Below, in pieces: positions 17,180-25,060 of a DNA stretch of 28,878 nt. The stretch spans positions 1-28,878 of the forward strand of contig CALJWY010000338.1 in the NCBI GenBank assembly GCA_937974465.1, given 5' to 3'. The position numbers and the translations under genes were made by a program. Position 1 is the stretch's first letter; every line of letters begins with the position of its first letter. The notes under the pieces are model-generated. The model ran no database searches and was not told the DNA's origin. It saw only the letters and a list, made by a program, of their open reading frames with translations. Source of the stretch: an uncultured Lysobacterales bacterium. Lineage in GTDB: Bacteria; Pseudomonadota; Gammaproteobacteria; Xanthomonadales; SZUA-36.

Positions 17180-18346
17180 ATGTTTAATAACTTACCTAAG
17201 GTTTCTCCAAATAGCATGAAAGCAAGAATCTTTCTAGCTTTCCTGACGACTGCTGGCCTGTACTACGTCAATATCATGCCTGCTATTGTCAGCGGCCTGA
17301 TCGAAGCCCTTGGCTTCACAAACCAGCAGGCCGGCAACGTGGCCTCGGCTAATATGTATGGCGCTGCCTTTGGCGCCCTGGTGATTATATTTTTTATCAA
17401 ACGTCTGAACTGGCAGTTGATGTCCGCCCTGTTTCTCGTTGGGCTGATTGCTGTTGACCTGATATCGGTCAGGCTGTCAGATCCGACCATCCTGACATCA
17501 GTCAGGTTTGTGCATGGCTTTATTGGAGGCATGCTGATCGGGACGGGGTTTTCACTGATCGCCCGAACCTATGAGCCAGACAGGACTTTTGGTGTCCTGC
17601 TGTTCGTCCAGTATGGCTTCGGTGGGCTTGGCATCATGTTCATCCCCAGCCTTGTGCCACAATTCGGTACCCAGGTGCTGTTCTACTCACTGGCAGCCTT
17701 CAGCGTGGTCACTTTTATGATGCTGCCATTCCTGCCTGACTATGCTGTCGATAAAGAAAAAGAACAGGCGGTAAAGAAAGCCGGCAATGGTCTTCTAAAA
17801 CTGCCCATAGCCTTGGTGCTGGCCACAATATTTTTGTTCCAGGCTGCCAACATGGGGCTCTTCGCATTTATTATCGGGCTCGGTGAATACTACGGTCTTG
17901 AAATTGATTTCATCTCAACCACCCTGGGTATTGCCAGTTGGTGGGGACTTGCCGGCGCTGGCCTGGTTATTTTCATTGGCAGCCGCTTCGGTTATCTCAA
18001 GTCGCTACTGGGTGGTATTGGTTTCACCGTTCTGGCCGTGCTGGCATTGTTATACAGTAATATCCCCTGGATATGGATTGTCTCCAATTGCCTGATCGGA
18101 ATCACCTGGGCATTTGTAATCTCCTACCTGTTAGGCCTGGCTTCACGCTTTGACGCGACCGGCCAAATGGCCGCCATGGGTGGTTTTGCATCCAAGATGG
18201 GGTTGGCCTCCGGACCCGTATTGACGGCCTTCTTGCTGGGTGAGGATAACTACGAACTGATTATCATTGTTGGTGCCGCGGTCATAGCTATAACGGCCTT
18301 GACTTGCTGGATACCTTCAAGAACCCAGGACCGCTTAAAACTGTAG
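17180..18346 (+). CDS. MFS transporter
   Basis: This 388-residue inner-membrane protein has about twelve hydrophobic segments and a short loop after helix 2 (IKRLNWQ). The N-terminal half ends in a charged central loop (DYAVDKEKEQAVKKAGNG). It starts five bases after the hydrolase stop, so it is in the same operon. The likely role is import of the product released by the periplasmic hydrolase, or export of a compound modified by the sulfotransferase; the substrate cannot be read from sequence. Conserved glycines (FGGLGIMFIPSL, GGFASKMGLASGPVL) are typical of the superfamily. Confidence 0.87.
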   Translation: MFNNLPKVSPNSMKARIFLAFLTTAGLYYVNIMPAIVSGLIEALGFTNQQAGNVASANMYGAAFGALVIIFFIKRLNWQLMSALFLVGLIAVDLISVRLSDPTILTSVRFVHGFIGGMLIGTGFSLIARTYEPDRTFGVLLFVQYGFGGLGIMFIPSLVPQFGTQVLFYSLAAFSVVTFMMLPFLPDYAVDKEKEQAVKKAGNGLLKLPIALVLATIFLFQAANMGLFAFIIGLGEYYGLEIDFISTTLGIASWWGLAGAGLVIFIGSRFGYLKSLLGGIGFTVLAVLALLYSNIPWIWIVSNCLIGITWAFVISYLLGLASRFDATGQMAAMGGFASKMGLASGPVLTAFLLGEDNYELIIIVGAAVIAITALTCWIPSRTQDRLKL

Positions 18347-18426
18347 TCGGGTTATTGAATCCGAGCCGGGCAAGATCTTCCACAGACTGACTTACCGGAA
18401 TTTGGCGAGCGCCTAAATACAAGCCA

Positions 18427-18457
18427 CAGATCCAGTTCAATTCATGAACTGGATCTG
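18427..18457. terminator. Long perfect hairpin between convergent genes
   Basis: Arms of 13 bases (CAGATCCAGTTCA and TGAACTGGATCTG) flank a 5-base loop, between the rightward MFS gene and leftward gabT. The position fits a bidirectional transcription end, but there is no T run immediately after either arm, so termination may be Rho-assisted or the hairpin may protect 3' ends. Confidence 0.55.
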
Positions 18458-18491
18458 CCCACTACTTTCCGTTTTTCAATTCAAGCACGGG

Positions 18492-19784
18492 CTACGGCAA
18501 TAACTCACCCAGACAATCAGCTAAAACATCCAGACCTTCGTTGATGTGTTTCTCCGGAATCGTCAATGCAGGCAAAAAGCGGATGACATTGCCTCGAGAA
18601 CCGCAACTCAATAAAACCAGTCCTTTTTGATATGCCAGGGTTATGATTGCCTTGGTCAGGTCCGGATCCGGTTGTTCCGAGTCACCATTTTTGATCAACT
18701 CCATCGCTATCATCGCGCCACGATCCGCCCGTACATCACCAATAACTTCGGTGTAGCGGGCTTGAAGTTCCCGCAGTCGTTTGCCAAACAAAGCGCCAAT
18801 TTCATTGGCCCGGGCAACAAGATTCTCTTCTGCGATCACATCGATCACCGCCAATGCCGCCGCGCAGCCAATGGGAGAGCCCCCGTAAGTGCCACCCAGA
18901 CCACCAGGCAGGGGAGCATCCATGATGTCTGCCTTGCCAACCACCGCAGCCAGCGGAAAGCCCCCTGCGACACCCTTGGCCACGGTCATCAGGTCCGGTT
19001 CAACCCCCGAATAATCACAGCAAAAGAATTTACCGGTTCTGGCAAAACCCGTTTGAATTTCATCTGCTATCAGCACGATGCCATGCTCGTCACATAATTG
19101 CCGGAGCGCATGCATGAATTCATTCGAAGCAGGATAAAAACCGCCCTCACCCTGTACCGGCTCAACGATGATTGCAGCCACGTCTCGTGGTGCAATATCG
19201 ACCTTGAACAACATCTCAAGTGCTTTCAAGGAATCTTTCAGGCTGACGCCATGGTAATCAATTGGAAAAGGCGCGTGAAAAATATCACCGGGAAACGGGC
19301 CAAACAGATTCTTATAAGGGGTAATCTTGCCGGTAAGCCCCATGGCCAGCAAGGTCCTGCCATGAAAACCTCCATTGAAAGCTATCACACCACGGCGCCC
19401 CGTATAAGCGCGGGCAATCTTTACACAGTTCTCCACTGCTTCGGCCCCGGTGGTTACAAATATCGACTTCTTGGGGGTCGGACCTGGCGCCAGCTCATTC
19501 AATTTTTCAGCCAGCATCACGGCAGAGTCATAGGGTGTCACCATCACGCAGGTATGACTGAAGCGCTGTAACTGATCCTGCACTGCTGCAACAACCTTTG
19601 CATTACTGTGGCCGGTAGAGCAAACGGCGATACCCGTACCAAAATCTATATAACGCTTGCCCTCAACATCCCACATTTCTGAATTTTCAGCCCGGTCAAT
19701 ATAAACCGGCGCAATATTGCCCTGCCCCCTGGCTATAGCTGCTTCTTTACGCTTTTGCCACTGCGCATTCGATTGCTCAGTCAT
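18492..19784 (-). CDS. gabT: 4-aminobutyrate--2-oxoglutarate transaminase GabT
   Basis: This 430-residue class III PLP aminotransferase converts GABA and 2-oxoglutarate to succinate semialdehyde and glutamate. Visible motifs are the PLP-phosphate region TTGAEAVENCVKIAR, the FNGGFHGRT segment, IADEIQTGFARTG with Asp241, and the Schiff-base lysine K270 in MTVAKGVAGGFPL. Length and motifs match GabT/PuuE. Its ATG overlaps the gabD stop (ATGA), so the two enzymes are coupled and run the two-step path from GABA to succinate. A 5-aminovalerate activity is also possible for this group. Confidence 0.93.
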   Translation of the reverse strand: MTEQSNAQWQKRKEAAIARGQGNIAPVYIDRAENSEMWDVEGKRYIDFGTGIAVCSTGHSNAKVVAAVQDQLQRFSHTCVMVTPYDSAVMLAEKLNELAPGPTPKKSIFVTTGAEAVENCVKIARAYTGRRGVIAFNGGFHGRTLLAMGLTGKITPYKNLFGPFPGDIFHAPFPIDYHGVSLKDSLKALEMLFKVDIAPRDVAAIIVEPVQGEGGFYPASNEFMHALRQLCDEHGIVLIADEIQTGFARTGKFFCCDYSGVEPDLMTVAKGVAGGFPLAAVVGKADIMDAPLPGGLGGTYGGSPIGCAAALAVIDVIAEENLVARANEIGALFGKRLRELQARYTEVIGDVRADRGAMIAMELIKNGDSEQPDPDLTKAIITLAYQKGLVLLSCGSRGNVIRFLPALTIPEKHINEGLDVLADCLGELLP

Positions 19785-21244
19785 CGATCAATACCTCCCA
19801 AGCACATGTATTTCATCTCCAGGTAATCATCCATTCCATACTTCGAACCCTCCCTGCCCTGGCCGGATTCCTTCACGCCACCGAAAGGCGCCATCTCATT
19901 GGAAATGATGCCTTCGTTGACGCCAACAATACCGTATTCCAGGCCTTCCCCCACGCGCCATATACGGCCGATATCACGGGAATAAAAGTAACAGGCCAGG
20001 CCGAATTCCGTATCGTTGGCCATGGCGATGGCCTCTTCTTCAGTGCTGAATTTGAACAACGGGGCAACCGGTCCGAATATTTCTTCTCTGAATACCCGCA
20101 TGTCATCGCTGACATTGGTCAGGATGGTGGGCTCAATAAAACAACTGCCGAGGTCTGAGCGCCGCCCGCCGGCCATCACGCGCGCCCCCTTGCTAACGGC
20201 ATCATCGACAAAACCCATCACATCATCGACGGCCTGCTCGTTGATCAACGGCCCGATGTTGACACCATCGTCGACCCCGTTGCCTACCTTCAGACCCTTC
20301 ACGGCAGCGGCGAGTTTCTCGGCAAACCGGTCGTAGATGCCCTCTTGAATCAGCATGCGGTTGGCACACACACAGGTTTGACCCGAGGCCCGGTATTTAC
20401 TCGCCATGGCGCCGGCCACAGCCGCGTCGAGATCGGCATCATCAAAAACAATAAAGGGCGCATTGCCGCCCAGTTCCATCGAGGTCCGCTTTACAGTGGC
20501 CGCACACTCGGCCATCAGCTGTTTGCCCACCGGCGTTGAACCGGTAAACGTCAATTTGCGCACAATTGGATTGGATGTCAGTTCCTTGCCTATCTCCGAT
20601 GTCCTTCCTGTTACCAGGTTGATCACCCCGGCAGGTACACCGGCACGTTCGGCCAGTACCGCAAATGCATAGGCAGATAACGGTGTAGCATTGGCTGGTT
20701 TACATACCACTGTGCAACCCGCTGCCAGGGCCGGGGCAATTTTGCGGGTCAGCATGGCATTGGGGAAGTTCCATGGTGTTATGCACGCCACCACACCAAC
20801 CGGCTGTTTGATACAGACCAAACGCTTATCGGCCGTGGAATGGGGAACCACATCCCCGTAAATCCGCTTGCCTTCCTCGGCAAACCATTCGATATAGCTG
20901 GCACCATAGGCAATCTCACCACGGGCCTCGGCCACCGGTTTGCCCATCTCTGCGGTCAGTATCTGTGCGAGATCTTCCTGCGCTGCCATCATCAGGTCAA
21001 ACCAGCGGCGCAATATCGCCGATCTTTCCTTGATTGAGGTCTCGCGCCATAAAATCTGCGCTGCCTGTGCCGCCTCGATGGCCCTTCGTGTCTCAGCGGT
21101 GCCACAACTTGCCACGCTTGCGATAACCTCACCGGTTGCCGGGTTTGTGACTTCCAGGGTTTCAGCATTGTCTGCCGCCACCCACGAACCGTTTATATAC
21201 GCGCCTGATTGAAGCAGGTCTTTATCAGAAAGCAAGATACTCAT
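19781..21244 (-). CDS. gabD: NAD(P)-dependent succinate-semialdehyde dehydrogenase GabD
   Basis: This 487-residue aldehyde dehydrogenase oxidises succinate semialdehyde to succinate. Catalytic Cys291 lies in the GabD-typical SGQTCVCANR (the second cysteine C293 can form a regulatory disulfide in this family). The general base is Glu257 (SMELGG) and the oxyanion asparagine is N159 (TPWNFP). The start has AAAGGTGA just upstream. It is the first gene of the leftward gabD-gabT operon and is divergent from the LysR-type gene, with operator-like repeats in the 108-base gap. Confidence 0.94.
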   Translation of the reverse strand: MSILLSDKDLLQSGAYINGSWVAADNAETLEVTNPATGEVIASVASCGTAETRRAIEAAQAAQILWRETSIKERSAILRRWFDLMMAAQEDLAQILTAEMGKPVAEARGEIAYGASYIEWFAEEGKRIYGDVVPHSTADKRLVCIKQPVGVVACITPWNFPNAMLTRKIAPALAAGCTVVCKPANATPLSAYAFAVLAERAGVPAGVINLVTGRTSEIGKELTSNPIVRKLTFTGSTPVGKQLMAECAATVKRTSMELGGNAPFIVFDDADLDAAVAGAMASKYRASGQTCVCANRMLIQEGIYDRFAEKLAAAVKGLKVGNGVDDGVNIGPLINEQAVDDVMGFVDDAVSKGARVMAGGRRSDLGSCFIEPTILTNVSDDMRVFREEIFGPVAPLFKFSTEEEAIAMANDTEFGLACYFYSRDIGRIWRVGEGLEYGIVGVNEGIISNEMAPFGGVKESGQGREGSKYGMDDYLEMKYMCLGGIDR

Positions 21245-21287
21245 TAGTTGTCACCTTTCAAGACTAGTTGCAGAAAGCATACATATA

Positions 21288-21342
21288 AATATTTCTCGCA
21301 TAAAATGATATTTTTTTGTATCTTATGTGAATATTTCTCACA
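21288..21342. promoter_or_regulatory. Operator-like repeats between gabD and the LysR gene
   Basis: Two direct copies of AATATTTCTC(G/A)CA at 21288-21300 and 21330-21342 are 42 bases apart, four helical turns. The second is part of a dyad TGTGA-N7-TCACA (21326-21342), of the T-N11-A type bound by LysR proteins. It ends ten bases before the LysR ATG, so binding there would probably repress the regulator's own gene and influence gabD. Confidence 0.55.
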
Positions 21343-21352
21343 GGATAAGGAC

Positions 21353-22240
21353 ATGCTGGACCGACGTACCCTTCCATTGTCTGCATTGCGTGCTTTTGAG
21401 AGCGCCGGCAACCATTTACACATGGGAAGAGCGGGTGAAGACCTTGGAGTCACTTATGGTGCAATCAGTCACCAGGTTCGTGCGCTTGAAGAACATCTGC
21501 AGGTAAAGCTATTCGAGCGTGGCAGCAACCGGTTAAAACTGACCGTCGCAGGTGAGAGGTTATTGGCTGCCGTGCGGGAAGGTTTTGACCGCATTATCGA
21601 TGGCACCTTGCACCTGGACCAGGACAACCTGACTGGCGGACTGGTGATTGGCTGTACCGAATCTTCCGGTGCAAGCTGGGCCGTCAAACAGATTTGCGAG
21701 TTCCAGGCTCAATTCCCCCAGATTGATATCCGCGTTGTCGAAGTGCAACCGCAACAGAAAGTGATTCCCCGGGAAATTGATGTAACCATTTGCTATGGCC
21801 AGCCAGAAGCCGGAAATAGACGAATAGAAAAACTGGCTTCACCAGATGTTTTTCCTGTTTGCAACCCTCGAATTTTGCATGATCTAACTCCGATCAGCCG
21901 TCCTGAGCACATTTCTCAAATGGCATTACTGCATGACCGCCAGAATAACTGGTCAGGCTGGTTCAATGCGATGCAGTCTCCCGAGCCAAAAAATGCGCGG
22001 CATATTAGATTCTTTAGCACCAACCTCGCTCTTTCAGCGGCACGGATGGGATTTGGTGCTGCATTGTGTAATCAATACGAAGTACAGGATGATCTTCGCC
22101 AGGGCCGCCTGGTCAAGCTGTTGAAAAAAAGTGTTCCTGAAACACAAGACTACTATCTACTGACAAATCAGCCGGAATACCAGTCATTGCGCGCCAGGCT
22201 ATTCGAAGACTGGGTAAAAAAGAGAGAGTATTCGCAGTAG
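21353..22240 (+). CDS. LysR-family regulator (GcvA-like), likely controlling gabDT
   Basis: This 295-residue LysR protein starts at ATG 21353, preceded by AGGATAAGG; an earlier in-frame start at 21248 would add a 35-residue leader covering the operator repeats. The HTH lies in the first 65 residues (LPLSALRAFESAGNHLHMGRA, then LGVTYGAISHQVRALEEHL). The effector domain has DVTICYGQPEAG and a dimer-type C-terminus. The wording of the HTH is GcvA/AmpR-like. Divergent placement next to gabD is the classic LysR arrangement, so control of GABA catabolism is the best inference. It also lies upstream of the Calvin operon but is not an obvious CbbR. Confidence 0.88.
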   Translation: MLDRRTLPLSALRAFESAGNHLHMGRAGEDLGVTYGAISHQVRALEEHLQVKLFERGSNRLKLTVAGERLLAAVREGFDRIIDGTLHLDQDNLTGGLVIGCTESSGASWAVKQICEFQAQFPQIDIRVVEVQPQQKVIPREIDVTICYGQPEAGNRRIEKLASPDVFPVCNPRILHDLTPISRPEHISQMALLHDRQNNWSGWFNAMQSPEPKNARHIRFFSTNLALSAARMGFGAALCNQYEVQDDLRQGRLVKLLKKSVPETQDYYLLTNQPEYQSLRARLFEDWVKKREYSQ

Positions 22241-22295
22241 CACTAAAATAAGCTGGCATTTCCCGCTACAACACACTCAAACTCTGTTGTGAACT

Positions 22296-22315
22296 GTATG
22301 GTTGGAGTACCATAC
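22296..22315. promoter_or_regulatory. 7-6-7 inverted repeat at the start of the LuxR-type gene
   Basis: Perfect arms GTATGGT and ACCATAC flank TGGAGT, ending five bases before the ATG at 22320. It may be an operator for autoregulation. In mRNA it would form a hairpin with the GGAG ribosome site in the loop. Confidence 0.5.
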
Positions 22316-22319
22316 GGGG

Positions 22320-22955
22320 ATGGTCAATCAACCGGGTCTGCAGAGTGGCGGCCGCTCACCCATTCGTATTGGAATCGCGGACAAAAGTCCGTTGATGCGT
22401 GCTGCGCTCAAACAGCTGATTTCTGAAGATGACCGCTTCCGGATCGTGAGTTCCAGTGAAGACTCGGACAGCTTTCTGCAACAGACAGAATCCGTCTGCA
22501 TGGACGTCGCCATTGTCGGCTGGGTCATTGCACCCGGTGATGCCCGTTACATTCTTGACCACCTGCAGGCAAATGCGAACACCCCGCGTGTCGTTGTTTA
22601 CACCGGCCTGGAAAGCGACACGGTTCCCCTGCAGGTGATGGCCCACGGTGGCGCGGCTTTTGTCTCCAAGAACGAGGATCCCGCCTTTCTGCTGGACACT
22701 CTGATGCAGGTTGCCATGGGGCGTATGGTTTTCCCCTACCTTGATGTCACCCAGATCAACGCCAATCCGCTCAGCACATTGACCAAGCGCGAGCTCGAAA
22801 TCCTTTCTTCACTGGCGGCCGGGCGCACCAACAAACAAATCGCGGCAGAAAAAGGTGTTTCCACCAATACGGTTAAGTATCACATCAAGAATCTCTTTGA
22901 AAAACTCAGTGTCAGCAACCGTGGCCAGGCGATTGCCCTGTATCTGAAAAGCTAG
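22320..22955 (+). CDS. LuxR/NarL-family regulator with a degenerate receiver domain
   Basis: This protein is about 211 residues. The N-terminal CheY-like domain keeps the switch threonine (VVVYTGLE) and conserved lysine (FVSKNEDP), but the phospho-acceptor aspartate is replaced: MDVAIVGWV aligns with the usual DVVLLDxxM and has Gly where Asp should be. The N-terminal acidic pair is reduced to one (IADKSP). The C-terminal LuxR HTH is normal (LTKRELEILSSLAAGRTNKQIA, VSTNTVKYHIKNLFEKL). I prefer ATG 22320 over TTG 22302, which lies inside a dyad. It probably acts without phosphorylation, perhaps sensing a ligand. It is directly upstream of and codirectional with the cbb operon, with no histidine kinase beside it, so it is a candidate controller of CO2-fixation genes. 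Confidence 0.85.
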   Translation: MVNQPGLQSGGRSPIRIGIADKSPLMRAALKQLISEDDRFRIVSSSEDSDSFLQQTESVCMDVAIVGWVIAPGDARYILDHLQANANTPRVVVYTGLESDTVPLQVMAHGGAAFVSKNEDPAFLLDTLMQVAMGRMVFPYLDVTQINANPLSTLTKRELEILSSLAAGRTNKQIAAEKGVSTNTVKYHIKNLFEKLSVSNRGQAIALYLKS

Positions 22956-22976
22956 GTAACAAAACCTGTCTCTCTT

Positions 22977-23000
22977 ATGGGTAGGTTTTTCCCTACCCGA
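22977..23000. promoter_or_regulatory. 7-6-7 inverted repeat in the cbb operon promoter region
   Basis: Perfect arms GGGTAGG (22979-22985) and CCTACCC (22992-22998) flank TTTTTC. The outer half ATGGGTA is the complement of TACCCAT, which fits the NarL-type heptamer TACYYMT; the opposite half TACCCGA fits less well. It lies 21 bases after the LuxR-type gene and ~125 bases before fbp. It could be an operator, or a weak terminator of the regulator gene, since no T run follows the 3' arm. Confidence 0.5.
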
Positions 23001-23122
23001 ATAATTCACTTTTACCCTTCCTAAGCATATTTCGTCCTGCTCATCGCCTTCCTATACTCGTAACCCATCGACGCAGCGTGCATTCCCCGGCGCTTCCTGG
23101 CTGGATTCTTAAGGAGAAGCAA

Positions 23123-24163
23123 ATGAGTGAATATCCTGGCCTGAAAAATTACCTGGCCGACTGGGCGGGCGATTCCGAAACCCGAATAGCCGTTTCCCGC
23201 ACCATCGAGGCAATCGCGGCCGCCTGTGTGGACATTTCTGCGCTTGTCGCCCGCGGTCCCCTGGCCGGCGAACTTGGCGCTGAAAAGGGGGATAACGTTG
23301 ACGGGGACACGCAGAAAGCCCTCGACCTGATTGCCAATGACCTGATTATTGAAGCCATGCACAACGCACCCGTAGCCTGCCTGGTCTCAGAGGAACTTGA
23401 AGAACCCAGCGTTATTAAGAAAGGCGCGCCGTTGTTTGTTACCACCGACCCACTCGATGGCTCGTCAAATATCGATACCAACGTATCGGTCGGTACCATT
23501 TTTTCCATCATGCCAACCGGACAGAATGGTGATGATCCTTGCTGCCTGTTACAAGCCGGCACAACCCAACTGGCTGCTGGATACGTTATTTACGGCCCGC
23601 AAACAGCACTGGTCATGACCCTCGGTGACGGCACCATGGCCTTTACCCTTGACCCGCGCACCAGCGAATTCCGACTCACGACCCGGGTCGTAGAAATCAC
23701 GCCCAACACCAATGAGTTCGCCATAAACTCCTCGAACTCACGCAAGTGGGATGGCCATATACGGGCCTATGTAGATGACTGCATTGCGGGTGAGGATGGC
23801 CCGCATGGAACCAACTACAACATGCGCTGGATTGCATCGCTGGTAGCCGAATGCCACAGAATTCTGTCGCGTGGCGGTATATTCCTCTACCCCGGAGATA
23901 TCCGCCAGGGTTATGCCATGGGCCGCTTGCGGCTGATGTATGAATGTAACCCCATTGCCTTTCTGGTTGAGCAGGCTGGAGGTGCTGCCACCACCGGTAT
24001 TCAACGCGTCATGGATATCGAACCAGGAAAAATACATGAGCGTGTACCGATGATTTTTGGTTCCAAACATGAAGTGGAACTGGTCGAGAAATACTACGCC
24101 GGCCTGAACCCATCCCACGAACGGCCGCAACTGTTCAGAAACCGCACCCTGTTACGCAAATGA
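23123..24163 (+). CDS. fbp: Fructose-1,6-bisphosphatase class I (Calvin cycle)
   Basis: This 346-residue enzyme hydrolyses fructose-1,6-bisphosphate (and possibly sedoheptulose bisphosphate) to supply RuBP regeneration. Class I signatures are the metal site SEELEEP and TDPLDGSSNIDTN, followed by GGIFLYPGD and GRLRLMYECNPIAFLVEQAG. ATG 23123 is set by AAGGAGAAGC just upstream; the in-frame start at 23078 has none. It is the first gene of the cbb operon, only 15 bases before prk, which marks it as the dedicated CbbF-type copy. A weak -10 TATACT lies at 23053-23058. Confidence 0.94.
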   Translation: MSEYPGLKNYLADWAGDSETRIAVSRTIEAIAAACVDISALVARGPLAGELGAEKGDNVDGDTQKALDLIANDLIIEAMHNAPVACLVSEELEEPSVIKKGAPLFVTTDPLDGSSNIDTNVSVGTIFSIMPTGQNGDDPCCLLQAGTTQLAAGYVIYGPQTALVMTLGDGTMAFTLDPRTSEFRLTTRVVEITPNTNEFAINSSNSRKWDGHIRAYVDDCIAGEDGPHGTNYNMRWIASLVAECHRILSRGGIFLYPGDIRQGYAMGRLRLMYECNPIAFLVEQAGGAATTGIQRVMDIEPGKIHERVPMIFGSKHEVELVEKYYAGLNPSHERPQLFRNRTLLRK

Positions 24164-24178
24164 GTCGAGGAGAAGATT

Positions 24179-25054
24179 ATGTCTGTCAAACACCCGATTA
24201 TTTCAGTCACTGGCTCTTCCGGAGCAGGCACCACCTCGGTTAAACAGACCTTTGACCGTATCTTTGAACGCGAGGGTATCAACGCTACCTCGATCGAAGG
24301 CGATGCGTTTCATCGCTATGACCGTGCGGATATGAAAATTGTCATGCAGGAAGAGACCGAGAAAGGTAACAACCACTTCAGTCACTTTGGTCCGGAGTGC
24401 AACCGGCTTGAAGACCTGGAGAGCGTATTCAGGCAGTTCGGTGAAACAGGCACCGGTCGCATCCGCAACTACATCCATGATGAAATCGAGGCGGAGCGCT
24501 ACGACTCACCCCCCGGTACATTTACCGAATGGCGGGAAATCCCCGAGGAGACGGAACTCTTGTTTTATGAAGGCCTCCATGGCGCCGTGGTTACCGACGC
24601 GGTCAATCTTGCCCAGCATTGTGACCTGACGATCGGTGTTACACCGGTAATCAACCTCGAATGGATTCAGAAAATTCAGCGTGACAAGGGCGAACGTGGC
24701 TACTCGACCGAAGCCATTCGCGACACCATTCTGCGGCGGATGCCGGATTACATAAACTACGTCTGCCCACAGTTCAGCGAGACGGATATCAATTTCCAAC
24801 GCATCCCAACGGTGGATACCTCGAATGCCTTTATCGCCCGCTACATACCCACCGCAGACGAATCCATGGTCGTAATCCGCTTCAAAAATCCGCGTGGCAT
24901 CGATTTCCCTTACCTGATATCAATGATTGACAACAGCTTTATGTCGCGCGCCAACACGATCGTCATTCCCGGCGGCAAACTGGCCATCGCCATGCAGTTA
25001 ATCCTGACACCAATGATCCTGCGCCTGATGGAACGCAGGCGCCGGGCGCGTTGA
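24179..25054 (+). CDS. prk: Phosphoribulokinase
   Basis: This 291-residue bacterial-type (class I) phosphoribulokinase phosphorylates ribulose-5-phosphate to RuBP, the RuBisCO substrate. The P-loop is GSSGAGTTS at residues 12-20. EGDAFHRYDRADM carries the catalytic-base aspartate region, and LLFYEGLHG the Walker B-like acid. The C-terminal FPYLISMIDNSFMSRANTIV is typical. Bacterial forms are usually activated by NADH and inhibited by AMP. GAGGAGAAG precedes the ATG. It sits between fbp and cbbZ with very short gaps. Confidence 0.96.
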   Translation: MSVKHPIISVTGSSGAGTTSVKQTFDRIFEREGINATSIEGDAFHRYDRADMKIVMQEETEKGNNHFSHFGPECNRLEDLESVFRQFGETGTGRIRNYIHDEIEAERYDSPPGTFTEWREIPEETELLFYEGLHGAVVTDAVNLAQHCDLTIGVTPVINLEWIQKIQRDKGERGYSTEAIRDTILRRMPDYINYVCPQFSETDINFQRIPTVDTSNAFIARYIPTADESMVVIRFKNPRGIDFPYLISMIDNSFMSRANTIVIPGGKLAIAMQLILTPMILRLMERRRRAR

Positions 25055-25060
25055 ACGACG

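Noticed and set aside
19098..19571. 157-residue + strand frame inside gabT
   Set aside because: It is fully antisense to a clear GabT coding region and shows no independent signals.
21353..22240. LysR gene as CbbR of the Calvin operon
   Set aside because: It is divergent from gabD with operator repeats in that gap, its HTH is GcvA-like, and a separate regulator gene lies between it and fbp.
22268..22290. ACAACA/TGTTGT imperfect dyad between the LysR and LuxR genes
   Set aside because: Short six-base arms with an 11-base spacer are expected by chance and sit beside a much stronger perfect dyad.
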